This document shows positions 37,926 through 48,039 of a stretch of DNA of 64,000 nt, in pieces. Position numbers and translations under genes: made by a program. The stretch is from Alcanivoracaceae bacterium (GTDB lineage Bacteria > Pseudomonadota > Gammaproteobacteria > Pseudomonadales > Alcanivoracaceae), in assembly GCA_029212745.1 (NCBI GenBank), contig JARGOL010000002.1, positions 142,033 to 206,032 on the forward strand, given 5' to 3'. The notes beneath the pieces are model-generated. The model saw only the letters and a list, made by a program, of their open reading frames with translations. It searched no databases and was not told the origin of the DNA. How positions within the stretch are numbered: the first letter of the stretch is position 1; the number at the start of each line of letters is the position of its first letter.

Positions 37926-39455
37926 ATGTGCGGCATTGTCGGAATCGTGGGCCAGTCTTACGTCAACCAGGGCATCTATGACGCCCTGACGGTGTTGCAG
38001 CATCGCGGCCAGGACGCAGCGGGCATCGTCACCTGTGACGGCGACCGGCTGTTCCTGCGCAAGGACAACGGCATGGTGCGGGATGTGTTCCGCAACCGCC
38101 ACATGCGCCGGCTGGTGGGTAACATGGGTATTGGCCATGTGCGCTACCCGACGGCGGGCACCTCAAGCTCTGCCGAGGCCCAGCCTTTTTATGTCAACTC
38201 GCCGTACGGCATCACCCTGGCACACAACGGCAACCTGACCAATTCAGCCAAGCTGGCAGAAGACATCTTCAAGGCCGACCTGCGCCACATCAACACCAAT
38301 TCCGACTCCGAAGTGCTGCTCAATGTGTTTGCCCATGAGTTGCAGCAGCTGGGCAAGCTGGTGCCACAGCCAGACGACATCTTCGAAGCGGTCGCCCGGG
38401 TCCACAGCCGTGTGGAAGGGGCGTATGCCGTAGTGGCCATGATTACCGGCTATGGCATTCTCGCCTTCCGCGACCCCCATGGTGTGCGCCCGGTATGCTA
38501 TGGCCGCCGGGAAACAGAGCAGGGCACCGAGTGGATGGTGGCGTCAGAGAGCGTGGCCCTGTCAGCCCTGGGCTTCCAGCTGGTGCGTGACCTGGCCCCG
38601 GGTGAAGCGATCTACCTGTCCGAGGCGGGTGAGGTCTATACCCGCCAGTGTGTGGCAGAGCCAGTGTTGCGTCCGTGCATTTTCGAGCAGGTCTACCTGG
38701 CCCGGCCGGATTCGATCATCGACGGTATTTCCGTGTACAAGGCGCGACTGCGGATGGGCGAAAAGCTGGCCGAGAAGATCGTGCGCGAGTGGAAGGATCA
38801 CGACATCGACGTGATCATCCCGATTCCGGACACAAGCCGCACCGCGGCATTGCAGATGGCCAACTACATGGAAGTGAAGTACCGCGAGGGCTTCATCAAG
38901 AATCGCTACATCGGCCGCACATTCATCATGCCTGGCCAGCAGCAGCGGCGAAAATCCGTGCGCCAGAAACTGAATGCCATCGAGCTGGAATTCCAGGGCA
39001 AGAATGTCCTGCTGGTGGATGACTCCATTGTCCGCGGCACCACCTGCAACGAGATCATCCAGATGGCCAGGGAAGCGGGTGCCCGCAAGGTGTATTTCGC
39101 CTCTGCCGCCCCCGCCGTGATTTACCCCAATGTCTATGGCATCGACATGCCCTCGGCCAGTGAGCTGATCGCCCATGGACGTTCTGTTGACGAGATCTGC
39201 GAGAAAATCGGGGCTGACGGCTTGATCTACCAGGACCTGGATGACCTGGTGGCCGCCTGTCGGGAAGGCAACCCGGCAATCGACGAGTTTGATTGCTCCG
39301 TGTTTGACGGACGCTACGTGGCAGGTAACATCAGCGAAGATTATCTGGAACACCTCGAACAGCAGCGCAATGATGCTGCCAAGGCCAAGAGTGACCATGA
39401 CCGTAACATGGCGCTGGCCGACAATGAGGTAATGGACCTGCACAACGCCAGTTGA
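37926..39455 (+). CDS. purF: amidophosphoribosyltransferase
   Basis: A 509-residue enzyme making phosphoribosylamine, the first step of purine synthesis. It starts MCGIVGIVG, so Cys2 becomes the N-terminal nucleophile of the glutaminase domain after Met removal. The PRPP loop [12 protein letters not shown] lies in the C-terminal domain. The ATG at 37926 is fixed by that Cys; the longer frame from 37809 overlaps cvpA. metZ follows after 67 bp. Confidence 0.97.
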   Translation: MCGIVGIVGQSYVNQGIYDALTVLQHRGQDAAGIVTCDGDRLFLRKDNGMVRDVFRNRHMRRLVGNMGIGHVRYPTAGTSSSAEAQPFYVNSPYGITLAHNGNLTNSAKLAEDIFKADLRHINTNSDSEVLLNVFAHELQQLGKLVPQPDDIFEAVARVHSRVEGAYAVVAMITGYGILAFRDPHGVRPVCYGRRETEQGTEWMVASESVALSALGFQLVRDLAPGEAIYLSEAGEVYTRQCVAEPVLRPCIFEQVYLARPDSIIDGISVYKARLRMGEKLAEKIVREWKDHDIDVIIPIPDTSRTAALQMANYMEVKYREGFIKNRYIGRTFIMPGQQQRRKSVRQKLNAIELEFQGKNVLLVDDSIVRGTTCNEIIQMAREAGARKVYFASAAPAVIYPNVYGIDMPSASELIAHGRSVDEICEKIGADGLIYQDLDDLVAACREGNPAIDEFDCSVFDGRYVAGNISEDYLEHLEQQRNDAAKAKSDHDRNMALADNEVMDLHNAS

Positions 39456-39522
39456 CCGTTTGCAGCCACCCGCGCCCCTGGGGCAGGGGCAGGCGACCGG
39501 CGTTCATTTTCGGGAACCTGCA

Positions 39523-40746
39523 ATGAGCAAACGGCAACCGCCGCACGAACAGTCTGTCGAAACCCTGGCCATCCGCACGGCGCAGCTGCGTACCGAGGAG
39601 ATGGCGCACTCGGAAGCCCTGTTCCTGACCTCCAGTTTTGTCTATGACAGCGCCGAGCAGGCGGCTGCGCGCTTCTCCGGTGATGAGCCGGGCAATATCT
39701 ATTCACGCTTTACCAACCCCACGGTGCGGGCGTTCGAAGAGCGCCTGGCGGCACTGGAGGGCGGTGAGCGCTGCGTTGCTTTTGCCTCCGGCATGGCGGC
39801 GATTACAGCCACCTTCATGGCCCTGCTTGCGCCGGGTGACCATATCGTCAGCTCGCGCAGTGTCTTCGGCACCACCAACGTGGTCTATGACAAATACCTG
39901 AAGAAATTCGGGATCGACACCACACTGGTGGACATCGCCGATCTCGATCAGTGGCGCCACGCGATCACGGACCGCACTCGTATCCTGTTTCTGGAAACAC
40001 CCTCCAATCCGCTCGCCGAGGTGGGTGACATTGCTGCACTGGCGGAGCTGGCCCATGCCAGCAACGCCCTGCTGGTGGTGGATAACTGTTTCTGCACCCC
40101 GGCCCTGCAGCGACCCATTGAAATGGGCGCAGACTTGGTGATTCACAGCGCCACCAAGTACCTGGACGGACAGGGCCGCTGCCTGGGCGGCGCCGTGGTG
40201 GGTCCCCAGGCGCCGCTGGAGGATATCTTCGGTTTCCTGCGTACGGCGGGTGCCAGCATGAGCCCGTTCAACGCCTGGGTGTTTCTCAAGGGGCTGGAAA
40301 CCCTGTCGCTGCGTATGCGCGAGCATTCCCGCAATGCCGCCGTACTGGCGGACTGGCTGGTTGCCCAGCCCGGCATCGCCCGGGTGCACTACGCCGGGCT
40401 GGCGTCACATCCGCACCATGCACTGGCGGCGCGCCAGCAATCTGCATTCGGCGGCGTGTTGTCCTTTGAAGTGGAAGACAGCGATGGCAAACGTGACCGC
40501 CAGGCCGCTTGGCGGTTCATCAACGGCACCGAAATGGTGTCGATCACGGCCAACCTGGGCGATGTAAAAACCACCATCACCCATCCTGGCTCCACCACCC
40601 ACGGGCGTGTGCCGGACGCGGAAAAGCAGCGTGCCGGCATCACCGACAACCTGATCCGCCTGGCCGTGGGGCTGGAAGGCATTGAGGACATCAAGGCAGA
40701 CATGGCCCGCGGGCTGTCTGCCATCGGCCACGAGGTGACTGCATGA
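39523..40746 (+). CDS. metZ: O-succinylhomoserine sulfhydrylase
   Basis: A 407-residue PLP enzyme that makes homocysteine directly from O-succinylhomoserine and sulfide. The PLP Lys is K212 in HSATKYLDG; YSRFTNPTVRAFEERLAALEGGE is typical of the Cys/Met metabolism class. The cvpA-purF-metZ order is that of Pseudomonas. The ATG at 39523 is chosen for conservation. Its stop overlaps the MoxR start (ATGA). Confidence 0.92.
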   Translation: MSKRQPPHEQSVETLAIRTAQLRTEEMAHSEALFLTSSFVYDSAEQAAARFSGDEPGNIYSRFTNPTVRAFEERLAALEGGERCVAFASGMAAITATFMALLAPGDHIVSSRSVFGTTNVVYDKYLKKFGIDTTLVDIADLDQWRHAITDRTRILFLETPSNPLAEVGDIAALAELAHASNALLVVDNCFCTPALQRPIEMGADLVIHSATKYLDGQGRCLGGAVVGPQAPLEDIFGFLRTAGASMSPFNAWVFLKGLETLSLRMREHSRNAAVLADWLVAQPGIARVHYAGLASHPHHALAARQQSAFGGVLSFEVEDSDGKRDRQAAWRFINGTEMVSITANLGDVKTTITHPGSTTHGRVPDAEKQRAGITDNLIRLAVGLEGIEDIKADMARGLSAIGHEVTA

Positions 40747-41660
40747 AGGATGTACTGGCGCGAGCCGCGGCCCAGATCAGCAATGTCGTGCTGGGCAAGC
40801 CGGACCAGGTGCGTTTGAGTATCGCCTGCCTGCTGGCCAACGGGCACCTGCTGATTGAAGACCTGCCGGGTATGGGCAAGACAACGCTGGCCCACGCGCT
40901 GGCTCGCACCTTCTCCCTGGACTTCAACCGCGTGCAGTTCACCAGTGACATGCTGCCTGCTGACATCATCGGGGTATCCATCTTTGATCCCGACACACGC
41001 AAGTTCACCCTGCGCGAGGGTCCGGTGTTCTGCCAGCTGCTGCTGGCTGATGAAATCAACCGTGCCACGCCCAAGACACAGGGCGCACTGCTTGAAGCCA
41101 TGGAAGAACGGCAGGTGACGCTGGATGGCGCTACCCGGGCGTTGCCGGAGCCGTTCTTCGTGGTCGCCACACAGAACCCGGTGACCCAGGCTGGCACCTT
41201 TCCGCTGCCAGAGTCACAGCTGGACCGGTTCCTGATGCGTATCAGCCTTGGTTATCCGGCAGCGGATGTGGAGCGCCAGCTGCTCGCCGGGGAAGACCGC
41301 CGACAGGCATCCCTTGCGTTGCCGCCGGTGATCGAGTTGCCGGCACTGCAGAAGCTGATGGCACTGGTGACGCGGGTGCGGGCATCCAATGACCTGGTGG
41401 ATTACGTCCAGCGTATCCTGGCCTGCAGCCGTGACAGCGGCCTGTTCGTTGCCGGCCTGTCGCCGCGGGCCGGGCTCGGCCTGCTGCGTGCCGCCCGCGC
41501 GTGGGCTTTGCTGGGTAGTCGTGACTACGTCATTCCCGAGGATGTGCAGACGGTACTGGGGCCGGTGGTGGAGCATCGATTGTCGCCGGTGTCTGGTGGC
41601 GCCACCGGTACGGCCACGCAGCAGTTGCTGGAGGCGGTGCCGGTCGTCAGGGGTAGCTGA
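40743..41660 (+). CDS. MoxR-family AAA+ ATPase
   Basis: A 305-residue AAA+ ATPase with Walker A LPGMGKTTLAHAL (about residues 41-53), Walker B LLADEINRA, and sensor 1 ATQNPV. MoxR proteins act as chaperones for metal- or membrane-associated complexes. It starts inside the metZ stop codon (ATGA) and is followed after 3 bp by the DUF58 gene and then tgpA, a very common trio. Confidence 0.92.
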   Translation: MKDVLARAAAQISNVVLGKPDQVRLSIACLLANGHLLIEDLPGMGKTTLAHALARTFSLDFNRVQFTSDMLPADIIGVSIFDPDTRKFTLREGPVFCQLLLADEINRATPKTQGALLEAMEERQVTLDGATRALPEPFFVVATQNPVTQAGTFPLPESQLDRFLMRISLGYPAADVERQLLAGEDRRQASLALPPVIELPALQKLMALVTRVRASNDLVDYVQRILACSRDSGLFVAGLSPRAGLGLLRAARAWALLGSRDYVIPEDVQTVLGPVVEHRLSPVSGGATGTATQQLLEAVPVVRGS

Positions 41661-41663
41661 CAC

Positions 41664-42635
41664 ATGCGCGCGCAGGTGCAGGCCTGGTATGGCAACTGGC
41701 TGCGGCGACGGATCCCGCCGGCGAGGTCGGTGACCCTGGACCAGCGCCGGGTGTTCATTTTTCCGACCCGCTACGGTTTTTTTTACCTGACCATCTGTGT
41801 GCTGCTGTTCCTTGGCGGCATCAATTACGAGAACAACCTGATCATGGGTTTCTCGTTCATGCTCACCAGCCTGTTCATCGCCTCGATCATGTCCACCTTC
41901 CGCAACCTGGCCAGCGTCACGCTGGTGGCGGGCCAGTACCGGGCCGGCTTTGCCGGCGCCCATGGTGCCGTGGAAATTCGTTTGCTGGGTGGGCGCCGCT
42001 ACCACCGCAGCCTGTGGCTGCGCTGGCGGAACGAGAAGGCGCAGCCTCCCCGGGAAGTGTCGCTGGAAGCCGGTGCGGAAGACAGCGTCTGGCTGGACGT
42101 GACCCTGCCTCGTCGGGGCTGGGTCGACCCGGGGCGCCTGCAGATTACCACCCGCTATCCGCTGGGCCTGTTGCGGGCCTGGTCCTATGTCGACCTGGAC
42201 CATGCCTGCCTGGCCTGGCCGACACCGGTGGCGTCGCTGTCCGCCCCGGCCAGTGGCGGTAAGGAAGAGCAGGGTGAGCGCCAGCATGACCGCGGCAGTG
42301 AGGATTTCGAAGGCGTGCGCGAATACCAGCCCGGTGATTCCCTGCGCGCGGTGGACTGGAAAAAACTGGCGCGCGGACAGGGCCTGAACACGAAGATGTT
42401 CAATGACCCGGTGGAAGGCCGCCTGTGGCTTGAGTGGGACCGGTTGCAGGGGCTGGACCCGGAGGCGCGGTTGCAACGCCTGTGCTGGTGGGTGGAGCAC
42501 CTGGATGGGTCGGGCCAGCCTTATGGCGTCGCGCTGCCTGGCGAAAGCCTGTCGCCGGGCAGTGGCAGCCTGCATCACAAGCAGGCTCTGGACATGCTGG
42601 CCCTGTACGGCCAGCCGCGTCGGGAGGTGCACTGA
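41664..42635 (+). CDS. DUF58 domain protein
   Basis: A 323-residue protein with two N-terminal membrane helices (about residues 33-75) and a C-terminal DUF58 domain of von Willebrand A-like type. The signature EDFEGVREYQPGDSLRAVDWKKLARG is clear. It is the usual partner of MoxR ATPases, probably a client or adaptor at the membrane. It shares a base with the tgpA start. Confidence 0.9.
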   Translation: MRAQVQAWYGNWLRRRIPPARSVTLDQRRVFIFPTRYGFFYLTICVLLFLGGINYENNLIMGFSFMLTSLFIASIMSTFRNLASVTLVAGQYRAGFAGAHGAVEIRLLGGRRYHRSLWLRWRNEKAQPPREVSLEAGAEDSVWLDVTLPRRGWVDPGRLQITTRYPLGLLRAWSYVDLDHACLAWPTPVASLSAPASGGKEEQGERQHDRGSEDFEGVREYQPGDSLRAVDWKKLARGQGLNTKMFNDPVEGRLWLEWDRLQGLDPEARLQRLCWWVEHLDGSGQPYGVALPGESLSPGSGSLHHKQALDMLALYGQPRREVH

Positions 42636-44671
42636 TGGCGCGCGTCTACCAGGTGCCGGCCCACGCCTTCCGCTGGCTTGCCCTTGGCGTGGTGCTGGCG
42701 GTGCTGCCGCACCTGGTCTCGGCACCGCTGTGGTTGCAGGCCGCCGCCGTGGTGCTGGTGGTGTGGCGATTGCTGATTCAGCGTGGCCGCCTGCGTATGC
42801 CTGGAATCCTGCTGCGCACGGCCATGCTGTTTGCCCTCAGCGGTGCCACGCTATGGAGTTACGGCACCGTGCTCGGGCCCGCTGCTGGTGTGGCACTGCT
42901 GGTGGCCGCGTTCTGCCTCAAGTTGCTGGAAATGTTTCGCCTGCGGGATGCCTATGTGGTGGTGGTGCTGTCGTATTTTGTCCTGGCGACGGTGTTCCTG
43001 CTGTACCGGAACGCACTGGTTACGATCTATGTGCTGGTGGTCCTGTGCATCATTACCGCGGCGCTTATCGGCATCAATCATCCGGAAGCGGGGGTGCGCT
43101 CGCGCACGCACCTGCGGGTTGCCGGCGGCCTGATGCTGCAGGCGACACCGTTGATGCTGGTGCTGTTTGTGCTGGTGCCCCGCATCGAGCCGTTATGGAA
43201 CCTGCCCTCGGACAAGCGCGAGGCACGTACCGGCATGAGCGACTCCATGTCGCCGGGGGAAATTTCCCGGCTGGCGCAGTCGGACGAGCTGGCCTTCCGG
43301 GTCGAGTTTGACGGTGAGCCGCCACCGATGCGTGAGCGTTACTGGCGCGGCCTGACCTACAGCTGGTTCAATGGCCGGCGCTGGTCACAGGCCACACCGC
43401 AGAACATCAATTCGGGGGAGCTGGTGTATCGGCCCGGGGATCGCCCACCCGACTGGTACGAGCGCCTGCGCAATGACCGCCAGGGGGAGCAGTACCGCTA
43501 TCGTGTGCTGCTGGAGCCCACCCAGCAGCCCTGGATGTATGCCCTGACGGTGCCATTTGTGGATGACCGTCGCCATATGGTGGCGCGGGATTTCCGCCTG
43601 CTAGCGACATCCGAGATTCGCGACCTGTATACCTACCGTGTCACCAGCTGGACAGAGATGACGCTGGACCAGCCGCTGCCAGCCTGGGAGCGTCGTCTCA
43701 ACCTGTCGCTGCCGTCAGAGGGCAATCCGCAGGCCCGCGCCATGGCGGAGCGTTGGCGCGAAGAAGCCGGCACAGACACGAACTTCGCCAACCGCATGCT
43801 GATGCATTTTCGCAACCAGCCGTTCTATTACACCCTGGAGCCGCCGCTGCTCGGCGACCAGCGTGTGGATGATTTCCTGTTCAATACCCGGCGTGGTTTC
43901 TGTGAACACTATGCCCAGACCATGGCCTTCATGCTGCGGGCTGCCGGTATTCCGGCGCGGATCGTGGCGGGCTACCAGGGCGGTGAGGTGAACACCCTCG
44001 GCAGTCACCTGCTGATTCGCCAGTCGGATGCGCATGTCTGGGTGGAAGCCTGGCTGGACCAGCGCGGCTGGGTGCAGATGGATCCTACCGCGGCGGTGGC
44101 TCCCGAACGGATAGAAATGGGTTTGCGCGAAGCGCTGGAACAGCAGGGTGAAACCGATGCCTTCGGCGCCCTGGACGGGTTCACCAACAGTGCCCTGATG
44201 CAGCAGCTGGGCCTGTTCACCGACTACTACGAATTTCTCTGGCAGAAGTGGGTGGTGGGCTACGAGCAGGAGCAGCAGGGGCAGTTATTGTCCGGGCTGT
44301 TCGGCGAAATCACGCCGGTGCGCCTGGCCATCATCATGGGGGTGGCCGCCGGCTCGGTGTTGATGCTGATGTTCCTGCTGATGTTGTGGGGAAACCGCAA
44401 GCCCCCGCTGCACTGGTGGCAGCAGGAGTACTGGTCCATGCGCAAGTTGCTGGTACGGGCGGGCGTCGATGACAATATCCAGCACGGCCCCCGTGGCATG
44501 CTGGCCGGCGTGCGGGCACAGTCCCCGGCCGCGGCCGGCGCCTTCGAGCAGTGGTGCCAAATGTATGAAACCCTGGTCTATGCCCGCCCGGACCTGCTGG
44601 CCGAAGGGGGCGGCCGACGCAAGCGCATGCGTCAGCTGCGACGCCAGGTGGCGCGCTCATTACGTCGCTGA
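42635..44671 (+). CDS. TgpA-like membrane transglutaminase/protease
   Basis: A 678-residue protein with an N-terminal multi-helix membrane domain (DUF3488, about residues 10-200), a periplasmic transglutaminase-core domain and a C-terminal helix with a DUF4129-type tail. The catalytic triad is Cys423 in RGFCEHYA, His467 in DAHVWVEAW and Asp483 in QMDPTAA. TgpA of Pseudomonas aeruginosa is essential. It is the third gene of the MoxR-DUF58 cluster and overlaps the convergent tetR gene by 12 bp. Confidence 0.9.
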   Translation: MARVYQVPAHAFRWLALGVVLAVLPHLVSAPLWLQAAAVVLVVWRLLIQRGRLRMPGILLRTAMLFALSGATLWSYGTVLGPAAGVALLVAAFCLKLLEMFRLRDAYVVVVLSYFVLATVFLLYRNALVTIYVLVVLCIITAALIGINHPEAGVRSRTHLRVAGGLMLQATPLMLVLFVLVPRIEPLWNLPSDKREARTGMSDSMSPGEISRLAQSDELAFRVEFDGEPPPMRERYWRGLTYSWFNGRRWSQATPQNINSGELVYRPGDRPPDWYERLRNDRQGEQYRYRVLLEPTQQPWMYALTVPFVDDRRHMVARDFRLLATSEIRDLYTYRVTSWTEMTLDQPLPAWERRLNLSLPSEGNPQARAMAERWREEAGTDTNFANRMLMHFRNQPFYYTLEPPLLGDQRVDDFLFNTRRGFCEHYAQTMAFMLRAAGIPARIVAGYQGGEVNTLGSHLLIRQSDAHVWVEAWLDQRGWVQMDPTAAVAPERIEMGLREALEQQGETDAFGALDGFTNSALMQQLGLFTDYYEFLWQKWVVGYEQEQQGQLLSGLFGEITPVRLAIIMGVAAGSVLMLMFLLMLWGNRKPPLHWWQQEYWSMRKLLVRAGVDDNIQHGPRGMLAGVRAQSPAAAGAFEQWCQMYETLVYARPDLLAEGGGRRKRMRQLRRQVARSLRR

Positions 44672-45421
44672 CGTTGTCCCCGGGTTCATGCTGAAACGGG
44701 CCACCACTGGCGCCAGCTGCTGGCGCAGGCTTGCCGCCAGCGCGGTGTAGTCCCGGTCGGCGGACAGCGGTCGCCAGCCGACACCGTCCAGTACCATGCT
44801 TGCCAGGGCATGCATGTTTTCCTCCCCGGAGGGCAGGTTCCAGCGCCGGCGCAACTCCGGATCACCGCTGACCAGCATGTAGCTGCCCTGGCAGGCGGTT
44901 TCCAGGGCAAAGGTGAAGGCGTCCTCGCTGACCGGCAGCGCGGCCAGGTCGCCCTCCTCCCGGGCCTGGCCGATCAGGGCCTTGCTGATGGCGAACACGG
45001 ACTGGCGGGCGTTCTCCAGTTCGTCCAGGTGATCGGCGCTGACGCGGTCGGTGAGGGAGCCGGCACTGAGGGCGAGGGTGAGGCGGAAATCTTCCGGGTG
45101 CTGGGCCGCATACAGTTCATAGGCAACGAACATGGCCAGCACCCGGTCGCGGCTTCGGGTCACCTGGCTCAGGGCTTGCGCCAGCATGGCGGCGATATTA
45201 TTGACCCGGCGGCAGGCGAGGGCGCACAGGACATCCTCACGGCAGGTAAAATGCTTGTACAGTGTGCCCTTGGCATACTCGCCACGGGCGGCAAGCCGTT
45301 CCATGGTGATCGCGTCCTGACCCTGCTCCAGCAGCAGTTCGGTGGCCAGATCAAGGAGATAGGCTTCGCGTTCACGAAATTCACGTGCTCGTCGTTCGCG
45401 GGTTCCCATAATACTTGTCAT
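44660..45421 (-). CDS. TetR-family transcriptional regulator
   Basis: A 253-residue regulator. The N-terminal helix-turn-helix (about residues 19-65, ITMERLAARGEYAKGTLYKHFTCREDVL) is clear and the ligand-binding domain follows. I start at 45421 (MTSIMGT), though 45409 is possible. A perfect 7+7 palindrome lies 3 bp upstream of the start and probably serves autoregulation. The target may be the divergent phosphatase/ABC operon, which is inference. Confidence 0.85.
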   Translation of the reverse strand: MTSIMGTRERRAREFREREAYLLDLATELLLEQGQDAITMERLAARGEYAKGTLYKHFTCREDVLCALACRRVNNIAAMLAQALSQVTRSRDRVLAMFVAYELYAAQHPEDFRLTLALSAGSLTDRVSADHLDELENARQSVFAISKALIGQAREEGDLAALPVSEDAFTFALETACQGSYMLVSGDPELRRRWNLPSGEENMHALASMVLDGVGWRPLSADRDYTALAASLRQQLAPVVARFSMNPGTTSAT

Positions 45422-45423
45422 TT

Positions 45424-45440
45424 TGTGACGGTGCGTCACA
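45424..45440. promoter_or_regulatory. 17-bp palindrome, candidate TetR operator
   Basis: TGTGACG-GTG-CGTCACA, perfect 7-bp arms, between the divergent tetR and histidine-phosphatase genes. Position and symmetry fit an autoregulatory TetR operator. Confidence 0.6.
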
Positions 45441-45519
45441 GTATAGGCGGGGTGTCTGGCCGCTACCAGCCAGCATGGCGGTGCAGGTACCCCGGAATCG
45501 CAACCAATTGTGAATCGGC

Positions 45520-46191
45520 ATGGCGAAACTGCATCCACAACTGAAACAGGGTCTGGCGCTGGTCCCGGAGGACAAGCCGGTCCACCTGCTGACCCGGCAC
45601 TCCGTGCGGGAGATGGCAAAGAACGGCTTTGCCGATTACCGCCTGCCGCTGACCCCCGAGGGTATCGAGATGGCACGCCGTTGGGGCGAGGCGCTGGGGC
45701 GTCCGGTTCAGCGCTGCTTCAGCAGTCCGGTGGGCCGTTGTGTGGATACCGCCACGGCCATGCTTGAAGGTCTGGAGGCTGCTGGCCTGCAGGCGTCAGC
45801 GGTGGAGATTAAGCATGTGCAGACGCTGGTGGAGCCAGGCTGCTATGTGGAGGATATCCGCCGGGTAGGGCCACGGTTCCTGGAGCTGGGGGCCATCGGC
45901 TTTCTCAATCATCACCTCAACGGTGAGCTGGACGGCTTGCTGACGCCCGCCCGCGGCCACGAAAAGCTGGTGCGCTACCTGCGCGAGCGTGAGCCGGCAC
46001 CCGGTCACCTTGCGCTTCACGTCACGCACGATACCATCCTCATGGCATTCATCGCCGAAATGCTGGGCCTGCGCCAGGTCAGTGACGCCGACTGGCCCTG
46101 GATGATGGAAGGTGTCTGGCTGTGGTTTGACGATGACGGGCTGCACTGGATCTGGCGTGGCGAGAAACGCCTGCGCCCACATACCGACTGA
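45520..46191 (+). CDS. histidine phosphatase family protein
   Basis: A 223-residue phosphoglycerate-mutase-like protein. LTRHSVRE (about residues 24-31) holds the RH of the phospho-His motif, and LHVTHDTILMAF gives the second His near the C-terminus. The substrate is unknown. It lies 13 bp upstream of an ABC exporter ATPase gene, probably in the same operon. Confidence 0.8.
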   Translation: MAKLHPQLKQGLALVPEDKPVHLLTRHSVREMAKNGFADYRLPLTPEGIEMARRWGEALGRPVQRCFSSPVGRCVDTATAMLEGLEAAGLQASAVEIKHVQTLVEPGCYVEDIRRVGPRFLELGAIGFLNHHLNGELDGLLTPARGHEKLVRYLREREPAPGHLALHVTHDTILMAFIAEMLGLRQVSDADWPWMMEGVWLWFDDDGLHWIWRGEKRLRPHTD

Positions 46192-46204
46192 TTTCCGGAG
46201 TACT

Positions 46205-47158
46205 ATGACAGAGCACAACGCGGCGCCCATGGCGCTGTCTATCCGTGATTTACGCAAGACCTACGGCGGCGGCACAGAAGCGCTCAAGGGCATCAGCCTG
46301 GATGTCCGCCAGGGCGAGTTCTTCGCGTTGCTGGGGCCGAACGGCGCTGGCAAGTCCACCACCATTGGCATTGTCAGTTCACTGGTCAACAAGAGCGATG
46401 GCCAGGTGTCCGTGTTTGGCCACGACCTGGAGCGTGAGCGCGGCCTGGCCAAGAAACATATCGGCATCGTGCCGCAGGAGTTCAATTTCAACCAGTTTGA
46501 AAAGGTCTTCGACATTCTCGTCACCCAGGCCGGCTTCTACGGTATTCCGGCACCACGGGCGCGGGAGCGGGCGGAACATTACCTGCGCAAGCTGGGCTTG
46601 TGGGAAAAGCGCGACAGCCCGTCGCGGATGCTCTCCGGTGGCATGAAACGCCGTCTGATGATTGCCCGGGCGCTGGTGCACGAGCCGCAATTGCTGATCC
46701 TTGACGAGCCCACCGCTGGCGTCGATATCGAGTTGCGCCGCTCAATGTGGGATTTCCTTATCGAGCTCAACGGACAGGGCAAGACCATCATCCTCACCAC
46801 CCACTACCTGGAGGAGGCCGAGTCGCTGTGCAAGCGCATTGCGATCATTGATCACGGCCGTATTGTCGAGAACACGGACATGAAATCCCTGCTGGAAAAA
46901 CTGCATGTGGAAACCTTTATTCTTGACCTGGCCCGGCCCGTGACCAAAGCGCCAGCTGTAGAAGGCTTCTCTGTGGTTCAGCGCGACGAGACCACCCTGG
47001 AAGTTGAGGTGCCCAAGTCGGAGGCGCTCAACGATGTGTTTTCCCAGCTCACTGAGCAGGGCTACGAGGTGCTGAGCATGCGCAACAAGGCCAATCGGCT
47101 TGAAGAGCTGTTCATGCGCCTGGTGGACCGCAATCTGCCAGAGGAGGCGTCCGCATGA
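46205..47158 (+). CDS. ABC-2 type transporter ATP-binding protein
   Basis: A 317-residue ABC ATPase with Walker A LLGPNGAGKSTT, signature LSGGMKRR, Walker B LLILDEPTAGVD and the H-loop TTHYLEEAE. It resembles YadG and drug- or polysaccharide-export ATPases. The ATG at 46205 has a GGAG 7 bp upstream (46197-46200). It overlaps the permease gene by ATGA. Confidence 0.92.
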   Translation: MTEHNAAPMALSIRDLRKTYGGGTEALKGISLDVRQGEFFALLGPNGAGKSTTIGIVSSLVNKSDGQVSVFGHDLERERGLAKKHIGIVPQEFNFNQFEKVFDILVTQAGFYGIPAPRARERAEHYLRKLGLWEKRDSPSRMLSGGMKRRLMIARALVHEPQLLILDEPTAGVDIELRRSMWDFLIELNGQGKTIILTTHYLEEAESLCKRIAIIDHGRIVENTDMKSLLEKLHVETFILDLARPVTKAPAVEGFSVVQRDETTLEVEVPKSEALNDVFSQLTEQGYEVLSMRNKANRLEELFMRLVDRNLPEEASA

Positions 47159-47928
47159 GCAGTTACGAATACTGGGTTGCCTTCGTCACCATTGTCACCC
47201 GGGAAGTGCGGCGGTTCCTGCGCATCTGGCCGCAGACCCTGTTGCCGCCGGCGATCACCATGTCGTTGTACTTTGTTATTTTCGGCAACCTGATCGGCAG
47301 CCGCATCGGTGATATGGGCGGTTTCGACTATATGCAGTACATCGTGCCTGGCCTGATCATGATGAGCGTGATCCAGAACAGCTACGGCAATGTGGTCAGT
47401 TCCTTCTTCGGCACCAAGTTCCAGCACTCCATCGAGGAAATGCTGGTGTCACCCATGTCCAGCCTGATCATCCTGCTCGGTTTTGTCGCCGGAGGTGTCG
47501 CCCGTGGCGTCATGGTGGGTGCCATTGTCACGGCACTGTCGCTGTTCTTCACCGACCTTGCCCTGACCAATGTGCTGGTCACGTTTGCGGTGGTGATCAT
47601 GACCGCTGTGCTGTTCAGCCTCGGTGGTATGGTCAACGCGATTTTTGCCAACAAGTTCGATGATATCGCCATCGTGCCGACCTTCGTGTTGACGCCACTG
47701 ACCTACCTCGGCGGGGTGTTCTACTCCATCGACCTGCTGCCGGAATTCTGGCGCGGTGTGTCCCTGTTCAACCCGATTGTCTACATGGTCAACGCGTTCC
47801 GCTACGGGGTGCTGGGTGTGTCCGACGTCGATGTTGGTTTCTCGTTGCTGGCCATTGCCACGTTCACTGTCATCCTTTTTGCGTATGTGCTTTGGCTGTT
47901 GAATCGCGGCGTCGGCATCCGCAGCTGA
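47155..47928 (+). CDS. ABC-2 type transporter permease
   Basis: A 257-residue inner-membrane protein with six predicted helices, YadH-like. LTYLGGVFYSIDLLPEFWRGVSLFNPIVYMVNAFRYG is the ABC-2 signature. It forms the exporter with the ATPase encoded immediately upstream (ATGA overlap). Substrate unknown. Confidence 0.9.
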   Translation: MSSYEYWVAFVTIVTREVRRFLRIWPQTLLPPAITMSLYFVIFGNLIGSRIGDMGGFDYMQYIVPGLIMMSVIQNSYGNVVSSFFGTKFQHSIEEMLVSPMSSLIILLGFVAGGVARGVMVGAIVTALSLFFTDLALTNVLVTFAVVIMTAVLFSLGGMVNAIFANKFDDIAIVPTFVLTPLTYLGGVFYSIDLLPEFWRGVSLFNPIVYMVNAFRYGVLGVSDVDVGFSLLAIATFTVILFAYVLWLLNRGVGIRS

Positions 47929-47938
47929 GGGATTTGCC

Positions 47939-47954
47939 GTTTATCCGGGTAAAC
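47939..47954. repeat. 16-bp near-palindrome upstream of queF
   Basis: GTTTATCCGGGTAAAC is symmetric apart from one base pair. It lies just after the permease stop and about 85 bp before queF. It may be an operator or a weak hairpin; no T-tract follows. Confidence 0.35.
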
Positions 47955-48039
47955 AGGTCACATAACACAGTTTTTCTCACTCTGTGGCCTGTTCTGCGCG
48001 CTATCATGAATGAACGCAGCGAGGACATGGGAGGCCGTT

